Below, piece by piece: positions 7,049 through 16,306 of a DNA stretch of 64,000 bases. Origin of the DNA: Helicobacter sp. 16-1353. Its GTDB lineage: Bacteria > Campylobacterota > Campylobacteria > Campylobacterales > Helicobacteraceae. The notes under the pieces are model-generated. The model searched no databases. It saw only the letters and a program-made list of their open reading frames with translations, and had not been told where the DNA came from. The position numbers and the translations under genes are program-made. The number at the start of each line of letters is the position of its first letter. Within the stretch, counting starts at the first letter, position 1. The DNA lies in NCBI RefSeq assembly GCF_003288815.1, contig NZ_NHYM01000001.1, positions 124,001 to 188,000 on the forward strand, given 5' to 3'.

Positions 7049-8109
7049 TGGATATTCCCGCCTCTTTAGTAAAACAATTGCGAGAAATGACCGATGCAGG
7101 TATGATGGAATGCAAAAAAGCCCTAGTGGAAGTAAATGGAGATTTGCAAAAAGCAGTGGAATATTTGCGAGAAAAAGGGCTTAGCAAAGCTGCGAAAAAA
7201 GCTGATAGAATCGCTAGTGAGGGAATGATAACATTAAATGTAAATAGTGATTTTACAAAAGCCTCAATGGTTGAAATAAATAGCGAAACAGATTTTGTTG
7301 CTAAAAATGATAATTTTAAAAATCTAGGTATAAAAACATTAGATATTATCTCAAGTTCTAATATTTCTAGTGTAGAGGAGCTAAATAAATCGCAAATTGA
7401 TGGAAATATTTTTGAAGAATACCTAAAAACCCAGATTGCAAAAATCGGCGAAAATATCGTTGTTAGAAGATTTGTATCAATTGACGCAAAAAATACAATT
7501 GTAAATGGATATTTGCATTCAAATGGTAGAGTTGGGACGATTATCGCCCTTAGTTTTAAAAATAAAGATTCTAAGGATAAGCTAATCGAGCTAAGCAAAA
7601 ATCTATGTATGCACGCAGCAGCGATGAAACCGCAATTTATTAGCAGTGATAGCTTTGATGATAACTTTATCCAAAAAGAAAAAATCGCCCTAAAAGGTGA
7701 GATTGAAAAGGAAAACGAGGAGCGAAAACGACTTGGAAAGCATTTGCAAGTAGTCCCTGAGTTTGTAAGTAAAAAGGAGCTTACAAGCGAAATTCTAGCC
7801 AAGCAACAAGAGAAATTTAAGGAGAATCTAAGAGAGCAGAAAAAACCAGAGGCGATTTGGGATAAGATTCTACCGGGATTGATGGATAGATTTATTGCAG
7901 ATTCTACACTTTTAGACCAACGATTAACCTTGCTTGGGCAATTCTTTGTAATGGACGATAAGAAAACTATAGAGCAAGTTTTGAGCGAAAAATCAAAAGA
8001 GCTAAATGATGAGATTAAAGTCGTGGAATATGTGAGATTTGAGCTTGGTGAGGGCATTGAGAAAAAAGAAGAGGATTTCGCTAAAGAAGTAGCCAACCAA
8101 ATGAAATAA
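7048..8109 (+). CDS. tsf: Elongation factor Ts
   Basis: 353 residues. The UBA-like N-terminus (LVKQLREMTDAGMMECKKAL) and the TDFVAKNDNF loop, which in EF-Ts inserts into EF-Tu to release GDP, are both present. Two dimerisation subdomains follow (HSNGRVGTIIAL; MKPQFISSD). The C-terminal part (residues 270-330) has the long form typical of epsilonproteobacterial EF-Ts. It works in the cytoplasm as the nucleotide exchange factor of EF-Tu. The gene overlaps rpsB by one base. Confidence 0.97.
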   Translation: MDIPASLVKQLREMTDAGMMECKKALVEVNGDLQKAVEYLREKGLSKAAKKADRIASEGMITLNVNSDFTKASMVEINSETDFVAKNDNFKNLGIKTLDIISSSNISSVEELNKSQIDGNIFEEYLKTQIAKIGENIVVRRFVSIDAKNTIVNGYLHSNGRVGTIIALSFKNKDSKDKLIELSKNLCMHAAAMKPQFISSDSFDDNFIQKEKIALKGEIEKENEERKRLGKHLQVVPEFVSKKELTSEILAKQQEKFKENLREQKKPEAIWDKILPGLMDRFIADSTLLDQRLTLLGQFFVMDDKKTIEQVLSEKSKELNDEIKVVEYVRFELGEGIEKKEEDFAKEVANQMK

Positions 8110-8114
8110 TTTAT

Positions 8115-8759
8115 ATGAATCTCGTAGTCGCCCAAAATGTATCTCATAGCTTTGATAGTCTCTTATATGAAGATGTGAATCTTAGCATAGAGAGTGCAAG
8201 TAGTGTGGCGATTCTCGGGGTTAGTGGAAGTGGCAAATCTACTTTTATAAATAATCTCTCAACTCTTCTCCCACCACTTAGTGGGAAGATTAGCCTAAAT
8301 GGCATTGATGATATTTACTCAAAAAATGATGCGGAAATCCTAGAGATTAGGCGAAAAGAAATAGGTATTATATTTCAATCACATTATCTTTTTCGTGGAT
8401 TTAGTGCATTAGAAAATCTACAAGTCGCTTCTATACTTACTAATAAAAAAATCGATATGGATTTATTGGAATCCTTTGGCATCGCAAGTGTTTTAAAACA
8501 GCAAATTAGCTCTCTTAGTGGCGGACAACAACAAAGGCTCTCCATCGCTAGGGTTTTGACTAAAAAGCCAAAAATCATTTTTGCCGACGAGCCCACAGGG
8601 AATCTTGATAGGAAAACATCACTAAAAGTTATGAATGTAGTTTTTGAATATATAAAAAAATATAATGCTTCTATGATTATTGCAACGCATGATAATGAGA
8701 TTGCAAATATGTGTGATAGAAAATTCTATTTAAAAGATTGTAAAATAACCCAAATGTAG
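8115..8759 (+). CDS. ABC transporter ATP-binding protein, LolD/FtsE type
   Basis: 214 residues with Walker A GVSGSGKST (around 36-44), Q-loop FQSHYLF, signature LSGGQQQR (around 137-144), Walker B IIFADEPTGNLD and switch His in ATHDN. Length and the EPTGNLDRKT form are those of the MacB/LolD/FtsE subfamily, which pairs with FtsX-like permeases. No permease gene is adjacent, so lipoprotein release (LolCDE) is possible but not shown. It starts 5 bp after tsf and is followed by fliR, a conserved-looking unit. Confidence 0.8.
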   Translation: MNLVVAQNVSHSFDSLLYEDVNLSIESASSVAILGVSGSGKSTFINNLSTLLPPLSGKISLNGIDDIYSKNDAEILEIRRKEIGIIFQSHYLFRGFSALENLQVASILTNKKIDMDLLESFGIASVLKQQISSLSGGQQQRLSIARVLTKKPKIIFADEPTGNLDRKTSLKVMNVVFEYIKKYNASMIIATHDNEIANMCDRKFYLKDCKITQM

Positions 8760-8783
8760 CTTCACAAGGTTAAAAGGTATTAG

Positions 8784-9560
8784 ATGGAGATTGTCAGCTA
8801 TTTTGGTGAGGGTAATGTCGCAAACTTCTTGCTTCTCATCTTGCGATTTAGTGGCATTATTGCATTTTTTCCATTTTTTGATTCTAGGCTTATCCCTATG
8901 TCGGTAAAAGGTGCGATGATATTTTTCCTAGCGATATTATTTTTCCCGCTACTTCCGCCATTTAATACAAATATTAGCATATTAGAATTTATGTTCGCTG
9001 GGTTAAGCGAGATATTATTTGGTTTTATGTGTGCATTTTTCCTACAGATTGTTTTTAGTGCGATTGCCTATGCAGGTGAGATTCTAGGATTTAGTATTGG
9101 AATGAGTGTTTCAAGCGCATATGACCCTGTTAGTGGCTCACAGAATCTAATCATAGCACAGCTTCTAAGCCTTGTTGGATTACTCATATTTCTAAGCTTA
9201 GATTATCATCATCTAGTTTTTGCATTAATCGCGAAAAGCTTCCAAAGTGTGCCACTTGGCGGATTTATGTTTAGCGATAATATGGCGGTTTATTTCATAA
9301 AAGCTATGGCGAGTCTTTTTGTGATAGGATTTACTATAGCTTTTCCAGTAGTTGGGATAATCCTACTATCAGAAATTATATTTGGAATGATTACTAGAGC
9401 TCACCCGCAATTTAATCTACTTGTTATTGGGCTGCCATTAAAAGTTATAATAGCTTTTATCGTGCTTATTGTGGCACTCCCAGCGATGATGTTTCACTTT
9501 AAAGAAGAGATTCTACTAGCATTTAAAACCATATCCCAAATAATGGCACATAGATTCTAG
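8784..9560 (+). CDS. fliR: Flagellar export apparatus protein FliR
   Basis: 258 residues, nearly all hydrophobic, with six predicted membrane segments. GEILGFSIGMSVSSAYDP (around residues 95-112) and ARAHPQFN-like TRAHPQFNLLVIGLPLK (around 213-229) are FliR hallmarks. FliR builds the export gate of the flagellar type III secretion system in the inner membrane with FliP and FliQ. The start ATG has AAAGGTATTAG upstream, a weak site. The stop overlaps the convergent nucT stop. Confidence 0.93.
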   Translation: MEIVSYFGEGNVANFLLLILRFSGIIAFFPFFDSRLIPMSVKGAMIFFLAILFFPLLPPFNTNISILEFMFAGLSEILFGFMCAFFLQIVFSAIAYAGEILGFSIGMSVSSAYDPVSGSQNLIIAQLLSLVGLLIFLSLDYHHLVFALIAKSFQSVPLGGFMFSDNMAVYFIKAMASLFVIGFTIAFPVVGIILLSEIIFGMITRAHPQFNLLVIGLPLKVIIAFIVLIVALPAMMFHFKEEILLAFKTISQIMAHRF

Positions 9561-10078
9561 TATGATTGGCATTCACTAAACATTCTATTAAAATAACCTT
9601 TTGCGGCATTTATATAATCCTTATTTTGACTAATAATTAGCATCTCGTAATTTAATTCAAATGCACTTTTAGACCAATTTGCCGAGCCAAAAATAATGCT
9701 TTTATTATCTATTATCGCAAGTTTATTATGCATAATTCCATTATATTTTCCATTACTTGAGATTCTACCCTTTAGTGTGCAAACTTCAACATTATTGAGC
9801 TTTGCAAGATAGCCAATAGATGAATAGGTATTATCAACATTACTTTTATAATCAAAAATTATCTTATATTTTACGCCCTTTTTTGCGGAATCTCTAATTG
9901 CCTTGCTGATTTCCCTATTTGTAAAACTATAGATTGCGATTTGAACTTCTGTTTTAGCATTTCTCAATTCTTTTACTAAGTGCTTTATTGCGTCATTTGC
10001 CTGATATGGCATAAAATATATAGAATCCGCAAATAAAAAAGTATGCAATAGGAAAAATATAATAGCTATTTTCATCAT
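9557..10078 (-). CDS. nucT: PLD-family nuclease NucT-like
   Basis: 173 residues: signal peptide or anchor (residues 1-17), then a single phospholipase-D-type catalytic motif H117-x-K119-x4-D124 (HNKLAIID) followed by GSANWS. A single HKD motif implies a dimer, as in Nuc/NucT. H. pylori HP0323 (NucT) is an outer-surface nuclease linked to purine salvage and DNA uptake, and sits in the same place beside the acidic protein, gmk and tatA. The substrate is inferred from that relationship. Confidence 0.85.
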   Translation of the reverse strand: MMKIAIIFFLLHTFLFADSIYFMPYQANDAIKHLVKELRNAKTEVQIAIYSFTNREISKAIRDSAKKGVKYKIIFDYKSNVDNTYSSIGYLAKLNNVEVCTLKGRISSNGKYNGIMHNKLAIIDNKSIIFGSANWSKSAFELNYEMLIISQNKDYINAAKGYFNRMFSECQSY

Positions 10079-10161
10079 TTTATCCTTATAGATTTTTAGT
10101 AAGTCAAGCCATATAAATAGCTTTATTATAAATTTATTTAATAATTGTTGTGTAATTTTAG

Positions 10162-10167
10162 TATAAT
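10162..10167 (+). promoter_or_regulatory. Extended -10 promoter (TAGTATAAT)
   Basis: TATAAT at 10162-10167 with an upstream TTTTAG and a T-rich run, lying 47 bp before the start codon at 10214, in the divergent region between nucT and the acidic protein. A good match to the sigma-80/70 -10 of this group. Confidence 0.6.
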
Positions 10168-10213
10168 TTCATATTTATCGTAATAATAGGCTTTATTATA
10201 AAATGGAGAGCAA

Positions 10214-12040
10214 ATGAAATTCTTACTTATTAATACGAATGCAGCTGTTAGAAAAATATTCAGCATTTCTGCGAGAAAGGCTGCTATTCAGCTTGATAAT
10301 ATAAATTCTATAGCGGATATTTCACTTCAAGAGGATTATAGTTGTATTTTTATAGATGATGGAGTTTTAGATTTAGATAGTTTTCAAAATCTTAAAAAGA
10401 AACTAATAACTACAAAATTTTGTCTTATTCTATCAAAAGATAAGGCTGCTATTAGCGGATTTGATGATTATATTCGTAAGCCATTTTTACCAACTGATAT
10501 TTACGATGTTTTAAAAAAAGAAAAATATAATGAAATGAGTTTTTCTTCATATAATGATGTCAAACCTATTCAACAAGAAAATCCTAAAGATGTTGATGAT
10601 AGATTGCCAGATACAAATGTATTAGATTTAGATATATCAAATGATACTAATAATATAAAACAACATATAAATGATATTGATTTGTCGGAATTTAGTGATA
10701 ATGATGATGAGTTTTTATCAGGTATAAAGGATACAACTCCTATTTCATTTGATGATATTGGTATAGATGATAACACTACAAAAGTTACTAATCAAAATGA
10801 CGATATAAACCTAAATAATCCCGATATAGATAATAATATGATGAATGATAATGATGAAATAAACTTTACTTATAGCGACGATGAGGACGATTTACTTAAC
10901 GATAACTTAGAATATACACAACCAAATAATATAAATATAAAAGATGATGATATTATTCCTATGGATACATCATTTGATTTAGATTCACCAGAAATACCAC
11001 AATCTACAAAACAAGAATCCATTAATATTGATAATCAAACATTAAAAGATAATGCAAATGATGATATTGATTTTAACTCTATTTTTGCATTACAAGATGA
11101 ATTTTTACAATCTCAACAAAAAAATCAACCAAAAGGTTTAGTTGGCGGTGATATATACACAAAAAAAGAAAATGTGCAGTCTAATCCACAAACCCAACAA
11201 ATATTAGATTCTCAAGATTCTCAAGAATCCAAGCAAGATATGCAGAATATGCAGAATATGCAGGATTCCAAAATAGAAAATATTCATTTCGATGATAATT
11301 CAAATCTAAATATACAAGATACTGAATTTAATGAAAATAATGTCAAAGATTTAGAAGCACAAGATATAAGCGATTTCGGCGACTTTAATGATTTTAATAC
11401 CAATGATTTCAATACTGATAATTTTAATGCTGATAATTTTAACACTAATGATTTTAATGCCACAGAATCCGCAATAAATCAAAATAATATAAAAAATATT
11501 AATGATTTAAGCGATGAGGAGCTTGATAATCTCGATGATGAAGCGTTGCTAAGATTACAAGAAGAATCATTAAATAATGATAATACATTTAATGAAGATT
11601 TTAATACCCCGCACACAGAACCACAGATTCTAAATAAAGATACTATAAATGAGCTAACAAATATTCTAGAAGAAACAATGCCGCCACAAAATAATCTTAA
11701 GATTCACAATAATGAGCTTAGTTCGCTTACACAAGAAGCATTAAGTGAGGTTTTAGATGAAACAAACTTAGATGAAACAAATATTGATGATAAGATTGAT
11801 GACTTTAACTTTGGTGATAATGACTTCATAGAAGAAGAGCAAATACCACCAAATCAACCTATAGAAAATCCAATACAAAATAATGATACAAATACACATA
11901 TAAACATAGGAGATTCCACTAGCAATGTAAATGTGGATTTATCAGAGATTATTAAATCGCTCCCTATCGATAAACTGCGTGAGCTTTTAAGCGGGGTTCA
12001 AATCACTATTAATATAACATTCCCAAGTAAAAAGCAATAA
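10214..12040 (+). CDS. Asp/Asn-rich acidic protein with degenerate receiver domain ('poly-E-rich' locus)
   Basis: 608 residues. Residues 1-105 look like a response-regulator receiver fold: IFIDDG (D48/D49 in the phosphorylation-site strand) and IRKPFLP (K89-P90). The acidic pair expected near residue 8 is NTN, so phosphorylation is doubtful. Residues 110-560 are a disordered Asp/Asn/Gln stretch with repeats such as NDFNTDNF. The last 40 residues are ordered (LSEIIKSLPIDKLRELLSGVQITINITFPS). H. pylori carries the 'poly E-rich protein' gene at this place between nuc and gmk, so this is the positional counterpart with D/N instead of E. It ends one base before gmk. Confidence 0.7.
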   Translation: MKFLLINTNAAVRKIFSISARKAAIQLDNINSIADISLQEDYSCIFIDDGVLDLDSFQNLKKKLITTKFCLILSKDKAAISGFDDYIRKPFLPTDIYDVLKKEKYNEMSFSSYNDVKPIQQENPKDVDDRLPDTNVLDLDISNDTNNIKQHINDIDLSEFSDNDDEFLSGIKDTTPISFDDIGIDDNTTKVTNQNDDINLNNPDIDNNMMNDNDEINFTYSDDEDDLLNDNLEYTQPNNINIKDDDIIPMDTSFDLDSPEIPQSTKQESINIDNQTLKDNANDDIDFNSIFALQDEFLQSQQKNQPKGLVGGDIYTKKENVQSNPQTQQILDSQDSQESKQDMQNMQNMQDSKIENIHFDDNSNLNIQDTEFNENNVKDLEAQDISDFGDFNDFNTNDFNTDNFNADNFNTNDFNATESAINQNNIKNINDLSDEELDNLDDEALLRLQEESLNNDNTFNEDFNTPHTEPQILNKDTINELTNILEETMPPQNNLKIHNNELSSLTQEALSEVLDETNLDETNIDDKIDDFNFGDNDFIEEEQIPPNQPIENPIQNNDTNTHINIGDSTSNVNVDLSEIIKSLPIDKLRELLSGVQITINITFPSKKQ

Positions 12041-12652
12041 ATGATGTTGGATTCTAATATTATAATAATATCAGGTCCAAGTGGTGCGGGAAAATCAAGC
12101 CTTTGTAATGAGCTTTTAAAACATACAAATAATGTTTATTTTTCTATTTCATCTACTACTAGGAAAATGAGAGAGGGTGAGATTGATGGGGTTCATTATC
12201 ACTTCATAACAGAAAATGAATTTTTAGATGGTATTAAAAATAATATATTTTTAGAATGGGCTAAGGTGCATAATAATTATTATGGAACACAAAATAGCCA
12301 AGTTATAAATGCCCTAAATTCAGGCAAGATAGTTTTATTTGATATTGATATTCAAGGTCAAAAATCGATTAAAAAGCATTATCCAAATGCCACATCTATC
12401 TTTATCACAACGCCGAATAAATCCATCTTAGAATCTCGCCTAAAATCTCGTGCATTAGATAATCAAAAGATTATTGAGGATAGATTAGAATTAGCTTTTA
12501 ATGAAATGCAGGGCATAGATAATTTTGATTTTATTATCATTAATGATGATTTTAATAATGCTTTTGATGGTTTTTTAGGTATTGTAAAATCAATAAAATT
12601 TAAAAATACTAAATCCAAAAGTCAAAAAATACTCCAACTATGGCAAAAATAA
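12041..12652 (+). CDS. gmk: Guanylate kinase
   Basis: 203 residues with P-loop SGPSGAGKSSL (around 9-19), the GMP-binding STTRKMREGEIDGVHYHF region and the lid EARVYYGT-like WAKVHNNYYGT. It phosphorylates GMP to GDP in the cytoplasm. Start at ATG 12041 immediately after the preceding stop; a second ATG follows one codon later. The C-terminal end (FKNTKSKSQKILQLWQK) is short. Same gene order as in H. pylori. Confidence 0.96.
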   Translation: MMLDSNIIIISGPSGAGKSSLCNELLKHTNNVYFSISSTTRKMREGEIDGVHYHFITENEFLDGIKNNIFLEWAKVHNNYYGTQNSQVINALNSGKIVLFDIDIQGQKSIKKHYPNATSIFITTPNKSILESRLKSRALDNQKIIEDRLELAFNEMQGIDNFDFIIINDDFNNAFDGFLGIVKSIKFKNTKSKSQKILQLWQK

Positions 12653-12703
12653 CAAATCTTTAGCAAAGACCATATAAGCCTATATAAATTTTATACTTTT
12701 TAT

Positions 12704-12709
12704 TATAAA
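12704..12709 (+). promoter_or_regulatory. Possible -10 box for tatA
   Basis: TTATTATAAAATACCC holds TATAAA at 12704-12709, 33 bp before the tatA ATG, following a T-rich run. Confidence 0.4.
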
Positions 12710-12741
12710 ATACCCTACAAATTTAATTTAAGGATTGAAAA

Positions 12742-12990
12742 ATGGCAATGCCTAGTGTTCCAGAACTATTGATTATATTAGCTATTGTGGTTTTATTATT
12801 TGGGGCGAAAAAAATCCCAGATTTAGCAAAAGGCTTAGGAAGTGGGATTAAAAACTTCAAAAAAGCCGTAAAAGATGATGAAGAAGATGAAGCCAATACG
12901 CAAAATGTCGCAAATAAAGAAGTTGAAAATAAGCAGAATATAAAAGAAAGTGTAGATATAAAAGAAGAAGAAAAAGCCAAAAAAGCTTAA
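12742..12990 (+). CDS. tatA: Sec-independent protein translocase TatA
   Basis: 82 residues: an N-terminal membrane helix ([29 protein letters not shown]; key motif FG then an amphipathic helix), and an acidic Lys/Glu tail. TatA forms the pore-like oligomer of the twin-arginine pathway that exports folded proteins; the dehydrogenase subunit at 24384 has a Tat signal and is a likely client. argS begins 3 bp after the stop. Confidence 0.95.
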   Translation: MAMPSVPELLIILAIVVLLFGAKKIPDLAKGLGSGIKNFKKAVKDDEEDEANTQNVANKEVENKQNIKESVDIKEEEKAKKA

Positions 12991-12993
12991 TTT

Positions 12994-14685
12994 ATGTATA
13001 AACGCATTAAAAATATACTAGATTCTACCTTAGGACAAAATGTCATTTTAGAGATTCCAAAGGATTCTAAAATGGGACATTTTGCTACGCCTATCGCATT
13101 TATTCTAGCAAAACAAGAGAATAAAAACCCAAAAGAAATAGCAGAAGAAATAAAAAATAAGCTACAAAATATCCGTGAATTTGAGATCATTACAACACTA
13201 AATGGATTTATAAATCTCAAATTAAGCGATGAATTTTTATCGCAAGTGGCAGAAGATTCCCTAAAAAATCAAGATAATTTTGCAAAAGATGAAAATCAAC
13301 ATCAAAAAATCCTTTTGGAGTTTGTAAGTGCAAATCCAACAGGACCACTTCACATAGGACACGCAAGGGGAGCGATTTTCGGTGATACACTAGCTAGAAT
13401 AGGCAAATATTTAGGATATGAGATACAAAAAGAATATTATATAAACGATTCTGGAAGTCAAATAGAAATGCTTGGCTATTCGATTTTTATCGCAGGGCAA
13501 AAGATTCTAAAAGATTCTGGAAAGCAAAAAGAAATACTTGATTTGCCTTTTATCGAAGGGCAAGAGATGAAAAAAGTAGAAGTTTCATATCCAAAGGATT
13601 ATTACAAGGGTGAATATATCGTTGATTTAGCAAACGAAGCGATAGAAAAATTTGGAAGCGAGATATTTTCATTTAAAGAATTCGACAAAGAGTTTGTATA
13701 TAGTAATGAGAAAATTATCCCAAAAACTATCCAAAAACTTAGCGATTTTGGCGTTGAAAAAATGCTTGATTTAATAAAAGATAATCTCAAAAATGCAAAT
13801 ATAGTTTTTGATAATTTTATAAGTGAAAAATCGCTAATGAAAGATTTTGTGCCTGTTTTAACAAAATTAAGAGAAAATAATGCGATATATAATGATGAGA
13901 AAGAACATTCTAAGATTTGGCTAAAATCCACATTAAAGGGCGATGAAAAAGATAGGGTTATCGTGCGAGATTCCTCCTGTCCTACATATTTATGTGGTGA
14001 TATAATCTATCATAATGATAAATTTATGCGAGGATTTGATAAATATATTAATATCTGGGGGGCAGACCATCACGGATATATCGCAAGAATCAAGGCAAGT
14101 ATCGATTTTCTAGGATATGATAGCAATAAGCTTGAGATTATATTATCCCAAATGGTAAGTCTGCTAAAAGGCGGAAAACCATATAAAATGAGCAAAAGAG
14201 CGGGTAATTTTATATTAATGCAGGATATTATAGATGAAATCGGTGCAGACGCATTGCGATTTGTATTTTTAAGTAAAAAGGCAGATACACATTTGGAATT
14301 TGATATTGATGTATTAAAAAACGAAGATTCCAATAATCCAATCTATTATATTAATTATGCAAATGCTAGAATCCACACGATTCTAGGTAAAAGCACAGCA
14401 AAAGAAATGTATGATTTTAGCAATTTAGATTCTATGTGGAAAGATTTGCTGATTTATGCTTTACTTTTACCAAAAATTCTTGAGGGTGCATTTAGCGAAA
14501 GGGCATTACAAAAACTCCCTGAATATCTTAAGAATCTCGCTTCAAAGCTACACTTTTGCTATAACTCTTCAAAAATATTAAATAATCCAAATGAAGGTAG
14601 TATTATAAGTATCCTAAAAATCGTTTCTTTATCCATTACAACGGGACTTAGTTTGATGGGAATTACTGCAAAAACAAAAATGTAA
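12994..14685 (+). CDS. argS: Arginyl-tRNA synthetase
   Basis: 563 residues, class I synthetase. HIGH motif as HIGHARGA and the KMSKR loop (PYKMSKRAG); the N-terminal Add-1 domain and C-terminal anticodon-binding helical domain (residues about 440-563) are present. It charges tRNA-Arg in the cytoplasm. Length is close to the H. pylori enzyme. The product ends with GITAKTKM, slightly different from the usual ending of the DALR domain. Confidence 0.96.
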   Translation: MYKRIKNILDSTLGQNVILEIPKDSKMGHFATPIAFILAKQENKNPKEIAEEIKNKLQNIREFEIITTLNGFINLKLSDEFLSQVAEDSLKNQDNFAKDENQHQKILLEFVSANPTGPLHIGHARGAIFGDTLARIGKYLGYEIQKEYYINDSGSQIEMLGYSIFIAGQKILKDSGKQKEILDLPFIEGQEMKKVEVSYPKDYYKGEYIVDLANEAIEKFGSEIFSFKEFDKEFVYSNEKIIPKTIQKLSDFGVEKMLDLIKDNLKNANIVFDNFISEKSLMKDFVPVLTKLRENNAIYNDEKEHSKIWLKSTLKGDEKDRVIVRDSSCPTYLCGDIIYHNDKFMRGFDKYINIWGADHHGYIARIKASIDFLGYDSNKLEIILSQMVSLLKGGKPYKMSKRAGNFILMQDIIDEIGADALRFVFLSKKADTHLEFDIDVLKNEDSNNPIYYINYANARIHTILGKSTAKEMYDFSNLDSMWKDLLIYALLLPKILEGAFSERALQKLPEYLKNLASKLHFCYNSSKILNNPNEGSIISILKIVSLSITTGLSLMGITAKTKM

Positions 14686-14697
14686 TATAGGAAAAAT

Positions 14698-15657
14698 ATG
14701 AAAAAAAACGATGATGAGAATGCAATAAATATTGCGGTTATCGGCGGTGGCACTTGGGGCAGAGCATTGGCATTTGGGTTTAGTCAAAAAAATAATGTTG
14801 GCATTGTATCAAGAAGAGAATTAAGTCTTTTAAAAACCTATGATTCACATAAAGTTAGGCAAATAAGCTTAGATAAGGCATTAGAATGCAAATATATTAT
14901 TATTGCGATAAAAAGTGAGGCGATGAGGGAATGGCTCAAAAATGTCAATTTTAAGAGAGAATCCATTGTTTTAGTGGCATCAAAAGGTATTGAAATATCA
15001 AGTGGTGCTTTTATGTGCGATATTTTTAAGGAATATTTTCCAAATCTAAATATCGGCTATCTTATGGGTCCATCATTTGCAACAGAAGTTTTGAAAGGTA
15101 TGCCCTGTGCGTTAAATATCCATACTAAAAAACAAAAAGAGGTTGAGGATATTGCTAATATTTTTCCAAGCTTTATGAAAATATATTTTGATAATGATGT
15201 TATTGGTGGAGAAGTCGGGGGAGCATATAAAAATATCATTGCAATAGCAGGTGGAATAAGCGATGGATTAGTATTAGGAAATAATGCTAAAGCATCTATG
15301 ATTGCAAGAGGTTTGGTTGAAATGTGTAGATTTGGAATGTTTTTTGGAGCAAAGGAATCTACATTTTTAGGATTAAGTGGTGCGGGAGATTTATTCTTAA
15401 GTGCGAATTCGATTTTATCACGAAACTATCGCGTTGGATATGCACTAGCTCAAAATAAATCACTAAAAACTATCTTAGAAGAATTAGGCGAAATTGCTGA
15501 GGGAGTTTTAAGCACACAAGCAGTTGAGAAACTTGCCACAAAACATAATATATATACGCCAATTGCAAAACAAGTTCATCAAATACTACAAGGCAAATCG
15601 CCAAAAGAAAGCGTTAAAGAATTACTAGGAAATGATGTTGATTTAAAAAAATTCTAG
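14698..15657 (+). CDS. gpsA: Glycerol-3-phosphate dehydrogenase [NAD(P)+]
   Basis: 319 residues. N-terminal nucleotide-binding GGGTWGRALA, then the GPSFATEV substrate loop and the catalytic-domain motif GGAYKNIIAIAGGISDGL with LGNNAKA. It makes sn-glycerol-3-phosphate for phospholipids. Start ATG 14698 has AATATAGGAAAAAT as a moderate ribosome site. It follows argS by 12 bp and ends against the convergent flagellar co-chaperone gene. Confidence 0.96.
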   Translation: MKKNDDENAINIAVIGGGTWGRALAFGFSQKNNVGIVSRRELSLLKTYDSHKVRQISLDKALECKYIIIAIKSEAMREWLKNVNFKRESIVLVASKGIEISSGAFMCDIFKEYFPNLNIGYLMGPSFATEVLKGMPCALNIHTKKQKEVEDIANIFPSFMKIYFDNDVIGGEVGGAYKNIIAIAGGISDGLVLGNNAKASMIARGLVEMCRFGMFFGAKESTFLGLSGAGDLFLSANSILSRNYRVGYALAQNKSLKTILEELGEIAEGVLSTQAVEKLATKHNIYTPIAKQVHQILQGKSPKESVKELLGNDVDLKKF

Positions 15658-15660
15658 AAT

Positions 15661-16218
15661 CTAAAATAATTTATCACTTAGTATATCACTAGGTAAATCA
15701 TCAAATTCTTTTACAGCACTAGAATTATCATCATCGCCATTTAATCGTTGGCTTACCTTTAGAAGTAAATCATTTAATTCATCATTTTTAAGAATGCAAT
15801 ATTCAAGCATATTATCATCGATAAAATGCAAAGGATTCTCTATATTTAAACTAAATCTTTTACCATTTATAACGCAAGAAAGCTCCGTGTCAAAAAGCCC
15901 CACACCCATAAATTTAGAATTTTCAAGCATATATTTTATATTTGCGATATGCGTTTGTCGCTCGGTATTTAGTATTTGAATGGTGCTTGTATTTTCTTCT
16001 TGTTTTAATAAATCATCAATCCATTGTATTTTTTCTGCAAGATTCCTAATCTTATTAAGATTTACAACCAATGTTTGAGCTGCACCAATAAATTCATTTA
16101 TCCCTTTCATATTTTCTCCAAAATTGTGAATTTGTGTTTTTGTCAAATTTACTTGAGATTCTTCCTCAACTTCAGGTAAATGTTTTTTTAAAGTAGCCAA
16201 TATGTCATCATTGCTCAT
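15661..16218 (-). CDS. FliS-associated flagellar co-chaperone (HP1076-like)
   Basis: 185 residues, cytoplasmic, no signal peptide. The middle (RQTHIANIKYMLENSKFMGVGLFDTELSC; key residues N-x-KYM-LENSKFMG-GLFDTE) resembles a flagellin segment, a feature of H. pylori HP1076, which binds the flagellin chaperone FliS. The gene also lies next to csd4 as in H. pylori (HP1076-HP1075), which supports the identity. The tail is acidic (DDDNSSAVKEFDDLPSD). Function by orthology. Confidence 0.75.
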   Translation of the reverse strand: MSNDDILATLKKHLPEVEEESQVNLTKTQIHNFGENMKGINEFIGAAQTLVVNLNKIRNLAEKIQWIDDLLKQEENTSTIQILNTERQTHIANIKYMLENSKFMGVGLFDTELSCVINGKRFSLNIENPLHFIDDNMLEYCILKNDELNDLLLKVSQRLNGDDDNSSAVKEFDDLPSDILSDKLF

Positions 16219-16274
16219 TTTTACTCCTTTAATTTAGTATAAAATAAGCATATTTCATTCCATAATTTATTTGC

Positions 16275-16280
16275 TATAAT
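16275..16280 (+). promoter_or_regulatory. Promoter of csd4
   Basis: TTTGCTATAATGG contains TATAAT at 16275-16280, 26 bp before the TTG start of csd4, so the leader is only about 20 nt and just long enough for the GGAG ribosome site at 16296. Confidence 0.55.
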
Positions 16281-16306
16281 GGCAAATTTATTATTTGGAG
16301 TAGCGT

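Noticed and set aside
6996-8147. Reverse ORF of 383 codons opposite tsf
   Set aside because: It is a long antisense shadow of rpsB-tsf coding bias, Ser/Phe/Ile-rich, with no start signal.
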